Part shown: one piece after another, positions 23,687 to 36,900 of the stretch | Layout of the letters: each line of letters begins with the position of its first letter | Numbering within the stretch: position 1 is the first letter of the stretch | Assembly (NCBI GenBank): GCA_001643675.2 | Contig: LSRY02000014.1 | Location: 2,501 to 66,500, forward strand | Reading direction: 5' to 3' | Source: Monocercomonoides exilis | Taxonomy: Eukaryota; Preaxostyla; Oxymonadida; Polymastigidae | Length of the DNA stretch: 64,000 bases | Notes under the pieces: model-generated | What the model saw: the letters and a program-made list of their open reading frames with translations, nothing else | The model's database searches: none | Told to the model about the DNA's origin: nothing | Made by a program: the position numbers and the translations under genes

Positions 23687-25156
23687 ATGCCTTTTGTCTT
23701 TTTTGCCTCTGAAGACATGTTTCCCGAAAGCAAAGCATCCAAACGATCGAGACATTCGTCGTCGTCTTCTTCTCGCTCACCAGCACAGCCTGTCAGCTCA
23801 GCCACTTCATTCACATCGATTGGCTCTTCAACAATTTCCTCCAAACGCAAATCTTCTTCGCCATCGTCTTCGTCCGATGCATTCAGCACTCCTCTTTCAT
23901 CGACCTCAGCCACATCTTTTTCGTCGCTTGGTTCTGGTTCCATCTACTCTCCCACACCAACAATGCCCTCTGCCTCGTCTTCATCGCCTGCGCCTGCCTA
24001 TCTCGCGCCAGGAACAACGATGCACACCCTCTCTGCCCACAGAAAGAGGAGAACGCCTTCTCCTCAGATGCAAAGCTTAGGCGCATTAAATGCATCTGCT
24101 TCATCCACAGGGGGTGAAGACGACTACTTCTTCCCTGAAAGCAAAGCATCTCAAATGCGCTCTAAGCCAATTGCATTGGGAGTTACAACAAATGTCTCAT
24201 CTTCCAATCCACCATCTGCACGCTCGCCTGCCATTTCTGGTGCATCATCCTCGTCTGTTCGTGCACGCACACCCAAATCAATCTCAAGCTCTGCATCACC
24301 TGCCCCATCATCATCATCTTCTTCTTCTTCTTCAGAAGGAGAAGGCCCATCAGCCACACGGCAGATTGCACGGCAGGTTGTTATGAAGGGAAGCAGAGAC
24401 AGCTCCAGTCGCCGAATGAGTGACGACACAATATTCCCACAGGCAGCGTCGTCTGCCCCATCGTCATTTACTGAGGCTGCACACGCTGCTTCGACGGTGG
24501 CAAAGACACGTAGTCCTGTGTTTGGCTCCACTTCATCTGTGCTGTCGTCCAATGGCACTGGCGACTCATCGTCTTCGTCTGCTTCTTCTGCTGCGTCTGC
24601 TGCTCGAAAGGTGCATCAGCATTCTCCGCCGCCTTCTTCAAGCACTGGCGGACCAATGAAACCCATTTCACGAGAAGAGTATCCTCAGTCATCCACTTCA
24701 GTGCCATCATCCTTTGCAGAAGCAGCACACAACGTGATTTCGCCTTCTTCCACATCCACTTCATCCCTCACAAACACTGCTGCCACGAAAAAGCCAAACG
24801 GATCCTCTGCTTCTGCGCCTCGCGCTGCCAGGCCTCCTTCATCGCCATCTCCGCGTCCTTCGCCATCTTCGTCGAATGGCTCGTCGTCGTCTTCTCCAGC
24901 ATCGTCCTCAGTCAATGCTGATAGCGAGTTTCCGGTGTCTTCAACGGCTGTCCCTTCATCTTTCACGTCTGCAGCAGCACTGGCTTCTTCCAAGACAAAG
25001 AGAGCAGTCTCTCTACAAGCAAAACCAGTTCTCAAGTCGCCAAAATCAGGATCAACACGCCCAGTTAGACAGCCTACGCTCACATCCACATCGGCATCGC
25101 AGTCTGAATTTCCAGAAGCAAAAGGACTTGTCAAGCAGCAAACACGATCATTTTGA
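23687..25156 (+). CDS. Ser-rich protein with a repeated FP...PSSF.EAA motif
   Basis: Open for 489 residues from the ATG at 23687, only 90 bases after the kinesin stop; an acceptor-like TTTGTTCAG just upstream leaves room for a 5' exon. The protein is about 40% Ser with Ala, Pro and Thr, and has no known domain. Six copies of a short module can be seen: FPESKASK, YFFPESKASQ, IFPQAASSAPSSFTEAAHAAS, YPQSSTSVPSSFAEAAHN, FPVSSTAVPSSFTSAAALAS and FPEAKG. The fixed F/Y-P followed by PSSF.EAA in the middle copies shows that this strand is the coding one, although the opposite strand is also fairly open. It may be a disordered scaffold with six binding sites. I do not recognise a homologue. Confidence 0.7.
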   Translation: MPFVFFASEDMFPESKASKRSRHSSSSSSRSPAQPVSSATSFTSIGSSTISSKRKSSSPSSSSDAFSTPLSSTSATSFSSLGSGSIYSPTPTMPSASSSSPAPAYLAPGTTMHTLSAHRKRRTPSPQMQSLGALNASASSTGGEDDYFFPESKASQMRSKPIALGVTTNVSSSNPPSARSPAISGASSSSVRARTPKSISSSASPAPSSSSSSSSSEGEGPSATRQIARQVVMKGSRDSSSRRMSDDTIFPQAASSAPSSFTEAAHAASTVAKTRSPVFGSTSSVLSSNGTGDSSSSSASSAASAARKVHQHSPPPSSSTGGPMKPISREEYPQSSTSVPSSFAEAAHNVISPSSTSTSSLTNTAATKKPNGSSASAPRAARPPSSPSPRPSPSSSNGSSSSSPASSSVNADSEFPVSSTAVPSSFTSAAALASSKTKRAVSLQAKPVLKSPKSGSTRPVRQPTLTSTSASQSEFPEAKGLVKQQTRSF

Positions 25157-25959
25157 GAAATGAGGAATATGAAGAAATTTTAAACCAAATAACAAAGATC
25201 AATTGTAAGCATTTAGTGATGGAAAAGAAGGAGAATTCACTATCATTTTGATATAACAACAATATTTGCTTTGGCACGGATTAAGCTTTGAAAATGTTTT
25301 TTTAAATTACTATGTTAATTGTCAAACCTATGCTTCTGCTTTTGAGTATCTCGTTGTTGTTATTCTTTTTTTCACAAACTTTTTCTTTGTTAATCTTGCA
25401 TTAAATGAATGCACCAAACTTCAACTAAATATTTTATGTTGAAAATCTCCTTAATTTAAGAATCTTTCACACCTTTTTCGCACCACTTATTTTTTTATGT
25501 TTTATTTTGTTCTCAATTATGTAAACTTTCCCAGTTATTAATATTTTTTTGTATTATTTTATTTGTGTTTTTTATAAAAATGGAAATAACAGAATGATAT
25601 TTATCTATTAAACATTTCAAGATGTCTTTCTTTTCAATCATTTTAAATATATTCACCATTCTATAATTCTGCATCTTTAAAAATATTTTTTTGTGATGAT
25701 CTTGTTTTGGATGTTAACAATTGTTTAAGAAACGAAAACTCTAATTCTATGTAATATCAAAAATGGAAGAGAATGAAAGCATTGACAGCAAAAGGATCAG
25801 AAATGGTAATATTTGGAGTGAAAAAGCGTGAGTTTGACGTGTTAAGAGGTGATTAAAGAAGATGAAGAAGAAGGAAAAAAGGCAAAGAAAAAATTGGTTA
25901 ACGAATAATTTCACCAAAAAGATATGAAGAAAGAAATATATTTTTCAAACATTAAAACA
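25157..25959. other. AT-rich intergenic region
   Basis: About 800 bases of AT-rich DNA without a credible frame. A short Lys/Glu-coding scrap at 25860-25900 precedes the decayed beta-helix gene. Confidence 0.5.
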
Positions 25960-27570
25960 AACGGATGAAACTTTCCATCAGAAAGTGGAAGAGGAGGAGG
26001 GATGCGTCTGACATTTGAAAGAAAGATTATTGACAATTCTATGAAGAATGATGATCTTGCGAACAACGTTGCAGAAAAAGGAGAAGATGTGTATTTGGTG
26101 TGTGGATCACCATGGACAATGCTTCTTCCAGGGTTGTGGGAAGGGACAGTTACAAGAGTCACAGCAGAAAATAAGATATAGGTTTTTGAGTCATCTGAAC
26201 CAAGAAAAGAAAACTCACTGATCAATTATCTGTTTCCAAAATCGGGATCAAATTTGTTTGTGAGCAATGCTGGAAACGGATTATCAAGTTGTGGAGTGAA
26301 AGAAAATCCTTGCTCATCTGTTAATGTTGGATTTGATCAGTCGAATGATGAGATAGAGAGGATTATGCTTGTTGGTGCTGCTTCAGTGAGCAAGACTATC
26401 AACAGAGATGGGAAAGGACTGACAATCAAAGGGAATGAAGAAACGAGAGAACTGGTTGTTGAAGAGGGAGGGAAATTTGAATTGACAGAAGGAGATGGGC
26501 AAACACATTTGACTTTGTCACTTCTTCAGATTTCGCTTCCATGTTCCTCCTCTGCAAGTGCAAGTGGTGATGAATCGTTTGTGGAAGTGAGGATTGGGGA
26601 ATGTTTCATTTTGGATTGTTTGTTTTCAAAAGGAGAAGGGAATTCAAATGTGGATGAGTGTGGGAAGTGGATAGTGATTGGGAATGGAGGGGCAATTCGA
26701 ATAGAGAGAACAGAAATGAACGGGATAACATTCGAAGGATGTGGAATTGCAAGATTTGGAGGAGGGGATGTGATATTTGTGAACTGTTCATTGGATGGGA
26801 TTGAGACCAGTGGAAGAGGAGTGATAGTGGGGAATGGTGGATCGGAAGTGACATTCAGGAACATGACAGCATCAGAGTGTGTTGTGGGAACAGGATCGTT
26901 GATAACGTCGAATGGGGGATCGAGTTTGAGAGTTGATAAAAAAAGCAGATTTGAGGATATCGAGACAGAAAGTGTGAGTGGAGGATGTGTGAAGGGCGAG
27001 ATGAAGCTGAATGATTTGCTTGAAATTGGATCATCATCCATATTGAGATGCTCGGTGAATGGAAATGGAGGAAGAGGAGGAGGAATATATCTGGATTTGA
27101 GTGACAATTGTGCGAATAACTTTGTTTTGACAACATTAACATTTGAAGAGAATATTGCTGCCGAGGGAAGGGATTTGTTCATTTCTTGCAAGAAACTGAA
27201 TGAAACAGTGACGAAGGAGAGGTTTGGATTTGAATACAAATATGAAAATGGAGAAGGAGAAGGAGAAGGTCAGGCAGTTGATATGAAAGGGATTGACAGA
27301 GCACATTTTGTAGAGAGTGTTGATCTTGAGCTGTTTCTTATTGAAATGAAGGGAATAGAGGTGTGTGTGTCGAAAGAGGGATATGACACATTGAGATGTG
27401 TGAGAGATGCTTATTCATTCTAATCGATGTGGAGCGGAATATGTCACACTGAAATGAATGAAGGGGAAGGAAAAAGGAAAGTTAAAGTGAGAGATGAAGG
27501 AACAATTGAAGATGCTTGTTCATTTTCATATGCATTTGTGATAGATTGATGCGTGAACAAAGGAGATGAA
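25960..27570 (+). pseudogene. Decayed beta-helix surface gene, ectodomain part
   Basis: The longest open piece, 26254-27423 (389 codons), shows beta-helix turns (GNGGAIRIE, GGGDVIFV, GNGGRGGGIYLDL) and the family element DLFISCKKLNETV. The same frame extends upstream through GRGGGMRLTFERKIIDNSMKND, a second LVCGSPW-like spacer, a TAG near 26178 and a TGA near 26219; downstream, a TAA at 27421 is followed by more family-like sequence with a TGA near 27547. There is no start codon with a signal peptide, and the membrane segment is absent. It lies 390 bases before a pseudokinase relic on the same strand, so both were probably one receptor gene. Confidence 0.7.
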
Positions 27571-27956
27571 GTTCATCATTGATTTTTTCATTTTGTAATT
27601 GTTATCCATCGAGATTCAACACCATCCAATATTTCACAAATTGTTTCTCTTTATTCATTTTCTATGTTATTCCATTTCTTGCAATAATTACTCCAACAAC
27701 GGATAAGTTGACTGTTTCATGCATAAGCTTTCAAAAAAGAAATAATTTGCAAAAAACCAAAGAACGTTGCCATCCAGCATCCATTGATGAACCCAATAAT
27801 TGAGACAATAATGACTTTGAATCTATAAAAAGAGAATCGAAGTTGAGACAACAAAAATGTTCAGTTATGCGAATATTTTAAAAAAAATCTGTTCTATCAA
27901 AAAATTGCAAAGTTCATGAGGAACCTGTAAATGGAACGAAGAAATTATAAAGAAAA

Positions 27957-28740
27957 GTGTATATGGAAAGAAGATGGAACATTCGGAGTTATCTGAACAT
28001 CATTTGTCTGAGAGTGGCTCAACAGAATACATTTTGGGAAGAGACTCAGATAATTTTTCTGACTCGATTGGAGAAAGTTGATGAGAAAGAAGAGGAGGAA
28101 GAGATAAGAAAGCGAATGCCATCGCCTTCCATTTCATCAACCTCAACCACATCCACGACTGATTCAGATTCAACATTTGTTCGTGGGGAGGATCTGTGTC
28201 CAACCACCTCATCGATGTTGAATCTGGTGGATGCAATGGCCTGTTCATCGCCACATGAGAAGCTGATTGTTAATCTGAGGGATTCGCTGTTAATGCTTCT
28301 GCACGGGAGAAATGAGAAGAAGGAGATGGCAATTGGTACCTTGAAGGAGAGGAAGATGACCGGAGCACAGATGCTATTCTGGGTGGAGAATGGAGCACTT
28401 CACTCATTTGATGAAATGAACAACCCGCTCCAATCGTTGGCCAATCTGAGTCCGCACATTGTGCTGTTCTCGGAGCACATGGTGATCTGCATTGCCCTCC
28501 ACTCCGACTGCTCATCTTCAGATGATTCCGATTCATCATCCATCTGTTCGATGCCCGTGGTTTCTTCATCCTCATCGAATGTTTCAGTGACGAGCGAGAG
28601 ATTCACCGACTCACCACCACCTTCATCAGCGTTTGAGGATTGTGAAGACAACAGGAAGGAGTGTCTGAGGTTGAAGGCGCTCTAGCTGCAGATCAACATG
28701 AAGATGTTGACAGAAAAGAGTTTAAATGCATGAAAAATAA
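27957..28740 (+). pseudogene. Pseudokinase cassette relic 2
   Basis: Cytoplasmic part of a beta-helix receptor. It starts with MEHSELSEHHLSESGSTEYILG, then a frameshift at about 28065-28085 moves to the frame LEKVDEKEEEEEIRKRM..., TFVRGEDLCPTTSS, NLVDAMACSSPHEKLIV, LRDSLLMLLHGR, LFWVENGALHSFDEM and LANLSPHIVLFSEHMVICI. That last piece stands where the catalytic loop of a kinase would be but has no HRD motif. The Ser/Asp linker and ECLRLKAL follow, then a stop at 28683. In relic 3 the corresponding point reads ECLRWKAPELL, the APE-like segment, so this copy has lost the C-lobe. DNA similarity to relic 3 is very high over about 330 bases. Confidence 0.72.
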
Positions 28741-30991
28741 AAGTGTTGTTATGAAAGTGCACTGTGCTTTGAATGGTATTTGGATAAACAATTTCTATTT
28801 CATATGACAAACATTTGTTTGCTGCTTTTCTTCAACAGTGAATTGATTTTTTGAAATTCATGTTACAAGTTTCCCATATAATGGAATTATCTCATGCATT
28901 TGGGACACACCACCCTGAGCAAGGTGAAAAAAGTTTGAAAAAAACGCATAAACTGGAAAATAGTTTTCAGAAACTTTAACTTTTGAAGAAAAAGAAATAA
29001 ACACTAAAAGAAGAGTTTCATTTGTGAAATTCCCAGTGAATGATAACTGTAAATCAATGAGAAAATTTGAAATTCCAAAAATTCCTTTGATTAGAGATGA
29101 ACAAGCTTGGAAATTCCTTGTTTCATGAAATAGAGCCACTTATGAAAAATTCGATTCAAACAAAAAATAAACGTCCAACTCAATGAAAAAATATTTTTTC
29201 GTATTGAAAACAATTAGATAAAATGGAAATGTGCATTGCTCAGCATTGAAATAAACAGTGAAAATTCAATTATCACAAAAAATAACCCAATTTCTGATAA
29301 TTCAAATATATAAAATATATAATTGGATCAAATTTTTTTTCGGTGAATAGTGAATTGCCATGAAGCAAATAACGTGAACAAATTTTTAATTGTTCGTTTC
29401 TACTCAGTTATTTATAAACATAAAATTGCTTTGGAGATCATGAAAGATTACAAATAAATATCGATTGGCTTAATAATAACGATTAAATTGAAATTTAACG
29501 ATCGAATAGAAGTTAAAGACAGATGAGATAATTATTAAGGATTCTTCAGTTAGCACATTTGCAATTTACAGTATTCTGTTTATTTTCAGAAGCTTGGAGC
29601 ATTTGAAAGAGAAGAAAGAATCAGATCAAACGATGATGATAATTGTATGAGTGATAGAAAATTTTATGAATCCATTGAGATGAACGAGACGAGTTTGGCG
29701 CATTTTTAAATGAGTTTATGAAATAAAAATTGTAATCTCAGTCGGAGATGCGCTAAATTTGATAGGAGTTACCAAAAACCAAAATATTGTTCTTATCGAT
29801 ATTTTGGAAAATAAATCATTCCAACAGTTTCAATTTTTCAATGAATTTCAAAAGATTTTTATCGGAAATATTTATACCATCATTTGTTTATGTTTCTTAT
29901 TATTTAGAATAATTAGCGGTTTTAAACAGTATGCATCCTGTAGAGTTATTTTTGCTGTACCCTTTAGGAGCATTTCTTTAATCAATTGAGTTTTGCTTCA
30001 CCTGCGGGTACAAACATATTGAGTTTCTTGTCAGGAACTATTCCTGTTGTGTGGATGTGCTCTTAAATAAGAAACTAAAATTATTTTTTGTTTTCGGTGT
30101 TTATTGTGAATTTATTCTGTAAGATTTTCGAATTTCAATGTCAATTATTATTTGTTTTTCCTTTTAGAAAATTTTCCAATAAAAGTGTGTTTATATAATA
30201 GTGTTGCTTTTATCGCGAAACTCGTTGACGTTTCATTGAAGCTTGAAGTGCTCAGTTTTTGTTCGCGAATAAAGTAACGCATCAAATTAGGAAGTTGATC
30301 TCCACATTCAGGAACTTCTTCTTTAATATGGTGCGGACATTATTTTGCTTTTATGAGCATTTGATTGTAATTTGATAGATATTTCAAGAATTTTTTCCAT
30401 ATTTGATTTTTATTGATTATTGTCAAATCATTTTCTTTCAATTTTTTTATTGGATATTTAAGTGTTCTATCGAACATCTTTAATGATAATAAGCTGCATG
30501 AAACAAATTTTATAAACTATTTTTAATAAAAAGACTTTGCATTACCATTTTCCATCTTGAAAAAAAAATTAATTTCCATAAAAGTAGTTTTCTCTTTGAT
30601 TATCTTATTTTCAAAAATGAATGATATAGTCCATTGAGATCAATAAACAAAAAATTAATCGAAGTGATTCAAGTTTTACCTCAAAGAAGATACCAAAGAA
30701 AACGTTTTTAAATTATCTGTTTGAATCAAAATGATTCAATTTTTTATTTTTTTTTTAAAATGAAACAAAGAACATGTATGACTTTCGAGGAAAACATAAT
30801 ATTGTTTAAATTAAAAATTGAAAAAAAAAATTAGCAAATGAAAAGCATTAAACAGAATTTATTTCTTCTAAAACAAAAACAAAAATAAAAATAAAAATAT
30901 GAAAAAATAAAAGGATTAACAAAATATTTTAACAAAAAACATGAACTCCTAACATATTTTCAAATAAATTACTTTACGATTCTTATTCGAA
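28741..30991. other. AT-rich intergenic region, no gene seen
   Basis: About 2.2 kb. Open frames are under 95 codons and low in complexity. I found no tRNA-like fold, transposon terminus or conserved motif. Confidence 0.5.
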
Positions 30992-33900
30992 TCAATTGAG
31001 CTTTGTGGGAGAAGAAGCCGTCTCCACAGCATTCGCCTTCAGCTGAGTCTGCTGGGCAGCGATGGCAACAGCCCGAGTTCTCCTTCTGTTGAGGTGAATG
31101 TTGCGGATGAGCGGCGGTGTGGCAGCAGACGAGGCACGTGAAGACGCAGCATCAGATGTCTGCGAGTGCGAAAGAGATGTCGCTGGAGTCGATGGATGGG
31201 GCTGCAGATGGCGATGGTGCGGGGCGAATGGTTGTGTCTGGTAATGTGACAAGGAAGATGGAAGGGAAGAAGAAGGAGGTGCTCCAGCAAGAGAATAGAA
31301 TGTGAAGGCAGCAGGAGACGATGGGAAAGGCTGAGGAACAGGCGAGCGGTGGGGCGGCACAGGAGAGAAATATCCAGAAAGGGGAGAGGCTGTCGAAGAG
31401 ACGGGTGTGCTGCCAGCTGGGGTGAGGGCAGTGGGAGTGGGGAAGTTGCGCTGAGTGGAAGGAGACAGATGAATTGGGCGGAGATCGAAGGAGGATGATG
31501 CAATTGACAGCGAGTGTGTGTCGAAGTCGGGGTCTGTGTCGTAATCAGAGCGAGAAAGAGGGGTTGATGGGGACATTGGCGACACCATCGAAAACGAGGA
31601 AGGTGTTGAAGAGTCTCTGGCAGCACCGACTGAAAATGACTGAGGAATGAACAGGGAGTCCTGCAGTGCAGAGCTGTCTTCTGGACGAGACGGCGAGAGA
31701 ACAAGACTCGGCGAGGCTGTTTCTGTGTGCGTGTTGCTGGCAAATGGAGGAGATGTCTGGGGAGAATAAGAAGAGCTGGCCAGCGAGATGGAGGAGCCAT
31801 GACGAGCAATGCTGTTGAACTGTGGCGAGGACATGTGAGAATTGTGGGCGAAGGGGACGAGTGAGGAATAAGTGGACGAAAGGGACATGGACGACGCATC
31901 TGACAGAAGAGAGTCGTTCTCGTCGCCAGGCGAGTTGTAGATGTTATCCTCCAAATGTGTTCTGCCCTGAAGCATCTGCTGCCCACGCTGCATATTCACA
32001 CTCTGCGCTGCCTGCTCCACCGTCGGTGCGTCTTTGCTGTCAACATGCTGCTCTTCTGAAATGTGGATGATTTCTGAATGAGTCTTGCCTCTATTCGCAC
32101 TGCTGGAGTGTTCTGAGTTCCGTCTGAGAGGACTTCTGCTGCCGCGTGCTGAGCCCAGCTGGTTTCTGGCGCTTTTGGAGAGGCTTCTGTTTGCCCAGTG
32201 CTTCAGATGCTTTGGCGTGGACAGGTCAGACACAGACGATGTGGTGCCTTCTGAATACTGTCCTGTGAACAGAGTGGGGGTGAAGCTGCCGGCATCTTCT
32301 GTCATCATTGAACGGGAAGAGCCTGTTTCAGATGAAAGAGAGTCGTCTATGTCATCATCTTCATTGCTCACATCAGAATAGTCATCCTTTTCACTCTCAT
32401 CACTCTCTTCGCTCAGACGCCGATTTCGCAGTTTTCTGTTTGTTCTGTCAACAACGTCATCTTCATCTTCATCATCGTCTTCTTCCTCTTCTTCATCACT
32501 TTCATCGTCATCATCTTCCTTCAACGTGCGGTGTGATTTGCTGAGTTCTTTCAATATTCTACCTGAGTTGCCGTTGTGTTTCACTCTTTCTGTCTCAAAA
32601 GTGAACATCACATGTTGTGATGATGGATGAGCGCCTGCAATTGCGCTGACTGTCTGCTTCTCCACACTCTTCTCCACCTCTTCCTGTGTCAACTCTGATG
32701 GCGTATCGTAAAATGAAGGCGATGCCAGTTTGCATCCCTCGCTGTGTGTGTGGTATGTGCTGTGATTGTGTGCTCCTCCTTCCTTCCCTCCCGTGTGCTT
32801 CATCTTTTCTGACTTGCATGGCCACTCATACGACTTGTGATGCTCATGATGCTCAGGATAAGAGCGGTGCGAGTGATCTTCAGAAGACGAGTGCTCCAAA
32901 AGAGGAGGCGTCTTGAAGAGACGAGGAGGAGATTTGAACAGCGGCTTTTGCGTGACAGAATGCTTTGCTTGTGTAGCAGAGGCATCAGAAGCATCAGAAG
33001 CTGTGGGGAGTGCAGAATGGCCATCAGGAGATGAATGAAGAGACGCCTCAGAAGCAGCAGGTGAGCTATTTGTGTGTTTTGCATCAGCCATTTCATGGTG
33101 TGGAGGAGAGTGTTCAGAAGATGAGGTGTTTGGTGAATGCTTTGCAGGAAGAGATGAATGAGAGTGTGTGAGTGAAGAGACACCTTCAGGCACAATGGCA
33201 GATGGAGTGAATGTGGTGGATGAAGTGTGCGATGTGAGGAATGGGGGATTGCTTGACTGGTTGGAAAGAGAAAGAGAAGATGACGAAGAAGAAGAAGAAG
33301 AAGCGGATGATGAAGAGGATAATGAAGAGGAGGAAGAAGCAGAAGCAGAAGAGGAAGAAGAAGTGGAAGAGCTTGGCACAATCGCTGGGGTCAAAAGTGA
33401 AGCTGAGACAGAAGAAGACGTGTCATCGAAGTATGATCTGAGTGTTGTGGAAGCAAAAGTTCTTGAAAAAGGAGTGCCATCTGAACAGACAGCAGAGCAA
33501 TGAGCAGTTGAAGAGTGTGCTTTTGCAGTCGATGTGGTTGTTTGAGTGATGGCAGGGGCAGGGAAGATGGGGGCAGTGGCTGAGACAGATGCAAAGGCAG
33601 GGACAGGAGAGGTGGAGAGAATAACAGAGGAAGAAGAAGATGAGGAAGAAGAAGATGAGGAGGAGGAAGAAGAAATAGGAGAAGAGGAAGAGGAAGGCTT
33701 GATGGCAGAAGAAGAAGGAGAAGACGAGGAAGGAGCAACCGAAATGGAAGAAGGAGAAGAGAACGATGAAGTGGGTGAAGGGTGGATGATGTCTGATGAG
33801 TGAAATGGCCGAAGAAGAGCAGAAGATGTGCTGAATGAGCTGTTTGTCTCGTGCAGATGAGGAGGTGAGGTGGGCGAGGGGCTGTGGATGGACACGGCAG

Positions 33901-36900
33901 CAGGCGATTTTATGGCAGGTGGAAGATGAGAAGGAGCTTTTGTTGATGATTGATTCTGAATGTTCTGATGATTCTGTTGCTGACTAATTTGCTGCTGCTG
34001 CTGCTGTTGTTGTTGTGTAGATGATGCATCCTTTGGAGCAAGGCCAGTGTCAGCATTGTGGAAGGAGCCAGATGCAGCAGAGTGCAACGAGGGAGAGAGT
34101 GTGTGTTCAGTGTCATCAGAACACAGTTGGAGTGAGGCAGCAGCTGAATGCACGCTGCCAGTGGTGAATGAGTCGCGGGTGTCGCATCTGGCAGAAGGGG
34201 GTGAGTTGAGCGATGTGTGTGGAGGAGACGAAAGAGAAAGAGCAGATTTTGTGGTGCAGCCAAATGAAGATGTGCTGTCTGTGTTTTTTGTCTTTTCGTC
34301 GCTTTGATCAAAAGTGTCTGAGGCAGTTGATGTCTGGCAGAGTGCAGGAAACACGTCAGAACAAGAGCGGATGTGTGACTGTGAAGAGAGAGAAGGCTGA
34401 GAGAGACCAGGCGGAGTGAATGGAGTGGAGGCTGATGAAAGCGCTTTTCCTGTCTGAACAACCAGCCGCACACCATCAAATGTCTGGTGCTGCGAAGATG
34501 AGGAGGAAGATGAACGAGAAGAAGAAGAAGAAGAAGAAGATGATGATGATGATTTATTGCTTTTAGTGTTTCCAATGGTGTTTCTGTGTTTGTGTTTAGA
34601 ATTGCCGTTCTGTCTGAATGAGCGTGATGTGCTGAATGAGGCAGAGGCAGATGAGAAGCGGTTGATCGAAGCAGACGACGTGAGCGCATTCGAGTTCCAT
34701 CTGGCGATGCCTGCTGTGTTTGTGGCTGTCTGCTTCCCAAACGACGGGGCAGCAGAAGACGCAAACTGGAGCTGTGTCACTGCAGATGGCAGATGCTGAG
34801 AGGAGGACGAAGGCAAAGGAGCAACTTCACCATGTGTGGAGGCAGATGCAGATGAGAACAGATCAGCAGGAGGACATGGCGGAGAAATTAGCTTCAGCGT
34901 CGGAGAAATAGCAAGTGACTTCAGTTGAGAGTCTTCTTCATTAACTGCATCTGTTTTTGATTCAGAATAAAAAGCAGTTTCAACAGAATTATCAGAAGAA
35001 GAAGAAGAAGAAGAAGAAGAAGAAGAAGATGGATCAATCTGTTCTGTCTGCAAAGGAGCAGCAGAAGGCTGAGCTAATTCAGTCACAGTCTGCACATCGC
35101 CCTTCAAAAGAGTATTATTCACAGAAGAAGATGCTATTGACTTTTCTTGTTGGAGTGAGGCAGCATTCGGAGTGGCATATGAAACAACACCCGATGCCAT
35201 CATTGTGACTGGCTTTGAGCGAAAGAGGTGGCTGTTGGGTGGGGCGAGGGGAGGGAACAAGGGGTCATAATAGGAGAAGTGCTGTGATTGATCATCAGGT
35301 GGCACTAGAAGCTGCTGAGGATTGCCTGCTGCATATGGATTGCTGTATGAATACGAAGAAGGCTGTTTAGACTGAGAATAGCGAATATGCTGCTGCTGAA
35401 GATGTTGCTGTGTCTGTTGTGTCTGTGCTGTGAATGATGTTTTGTTGTCCGATTGATTCTGAGGAGACGATGCATTCATCTGTGCCTTCTTCGGAGTGAA
35501 TGTTGGAATGTGGTCTTTGATGAAGGGAAGAAAGGCTGCTGCTGAAAAGGGCTCCAAATAGCTCTGTGGTTGCATGTTTTGTGCTGACTGTGTTGAGACA
35601 GAAGCAGAAGAAGAGTTTGGCGCAGGCAGAGAAGAAGGCAATGAAGATGGGTCTGCTGAAGGCTGAGCAGCAGAAGTGGTTGGAGTCTGTTGGAATGTCA
35701 CAAAAGGCGGCTGGTAAAAAGGCGGAGGCTGAGACAGGTTGAGAGGAGTGGAGGTGTTTGGGAAAGGGAAAGGAGGATAACCGCCTGGCGGAAGAGGAAG
35801 AGGCGGGGGAATGTATTTGGGATAGAAGGGAGGCTGAGAAGGGGCACCGGTTGTGCTGATGGCGACTGCTGTATTTGGAGTGCTTGATGATGGAGTGTGG
35901 ATTGCAGATGAAGGCTGTGGTGCAACAGAGTTAGTAGAAATTGTGCTTGGTACTGAAGCATAAGAAGAGAAAGAAGCATTTGAAGGCGATGGAAGCGAGG
36001 CAGACGGCTGCATTGATGAAGGAGCAGCACCTGGTAACGTCGCATTTTGTGAAGTTCGAAACATCAGTGGTGGCTTCTCAGACAAAACTAGAGGATTGCG
36101 TGGGACAGTTGGTAGCTGTGAATGTGGCTGTTGCTGCTGCTGCTGACCTGCCTGTTGACCTGCCTGCTGGTTTGACTGCTGCGACGTGTCGCCTTTCTTT
36201 GGCTCGCGCGGAAGAGCCCATTCAACATGGAGCTGCTTGCCTTCCATTTCGTATCCCTGCAGCTTCTCCATTGCGAGCGCGGCTGCCTCCTTCGTGTGGA
36301 AGTGCACGAATGCATGGCCCATCTGCCGCTTTGTCGTCACGTCGTTCGGGATGACGATGGACTTGAGCGCAGACTGGTGCTCAAACGGCAGCAGACCCAG
36401 CACCAACGCTCTCAGCTGCCCAGGTGTGGCACCAATTGGTATGCCTTTCACAAAGAGAGACATCACTTTCTCTAACACCCGCGGGTCAAACGCCCGTCGA
36501 CGCGCAAATGTGATGTTGAGAACAGAATCTTCCAGCGTCGTTCCATTCAAGTGTCGCATCGCATTGACTGTGATCGTGTGAGATGGATATGAAGCCCATC
36601 CGTATCCACGAGAGTTTCCTTCGCTATCGGTTGACAAAACAAAATTTGTCATCGGAATCTAAAAATAACATTAAAATGATTCATTTGTCCAATGGATAAT
36701 TTTTGTTATTATTGATGAGTAAAAAAATTTTCATTCACAACAAATTAACATACTCCAGATTTTGACTCCAACTTACTTCTAATAAAGGCTGGATCAAGAT
36801 TAACTGGAATATTCATGATAAAAAGGCTATTTTTTGCATCTGCATATGTGACTTTCACTGTTATTCTGTAAATTCAAATTTGATGTTTTTCATCAAAAGG

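Noticed and set aside
23653-25134. Three acidic minus-strand frames opposite the Ser-rich protein
   Set aside because: They are short and in different frames, while the plus strand is one open frame with six repeated modules.
31039-31986. 315-codon minus-strand frame overlapping the RRM gene
   Set aside because: Same strand, other frame, low complexity. The RRM gene frame is continuous across it.
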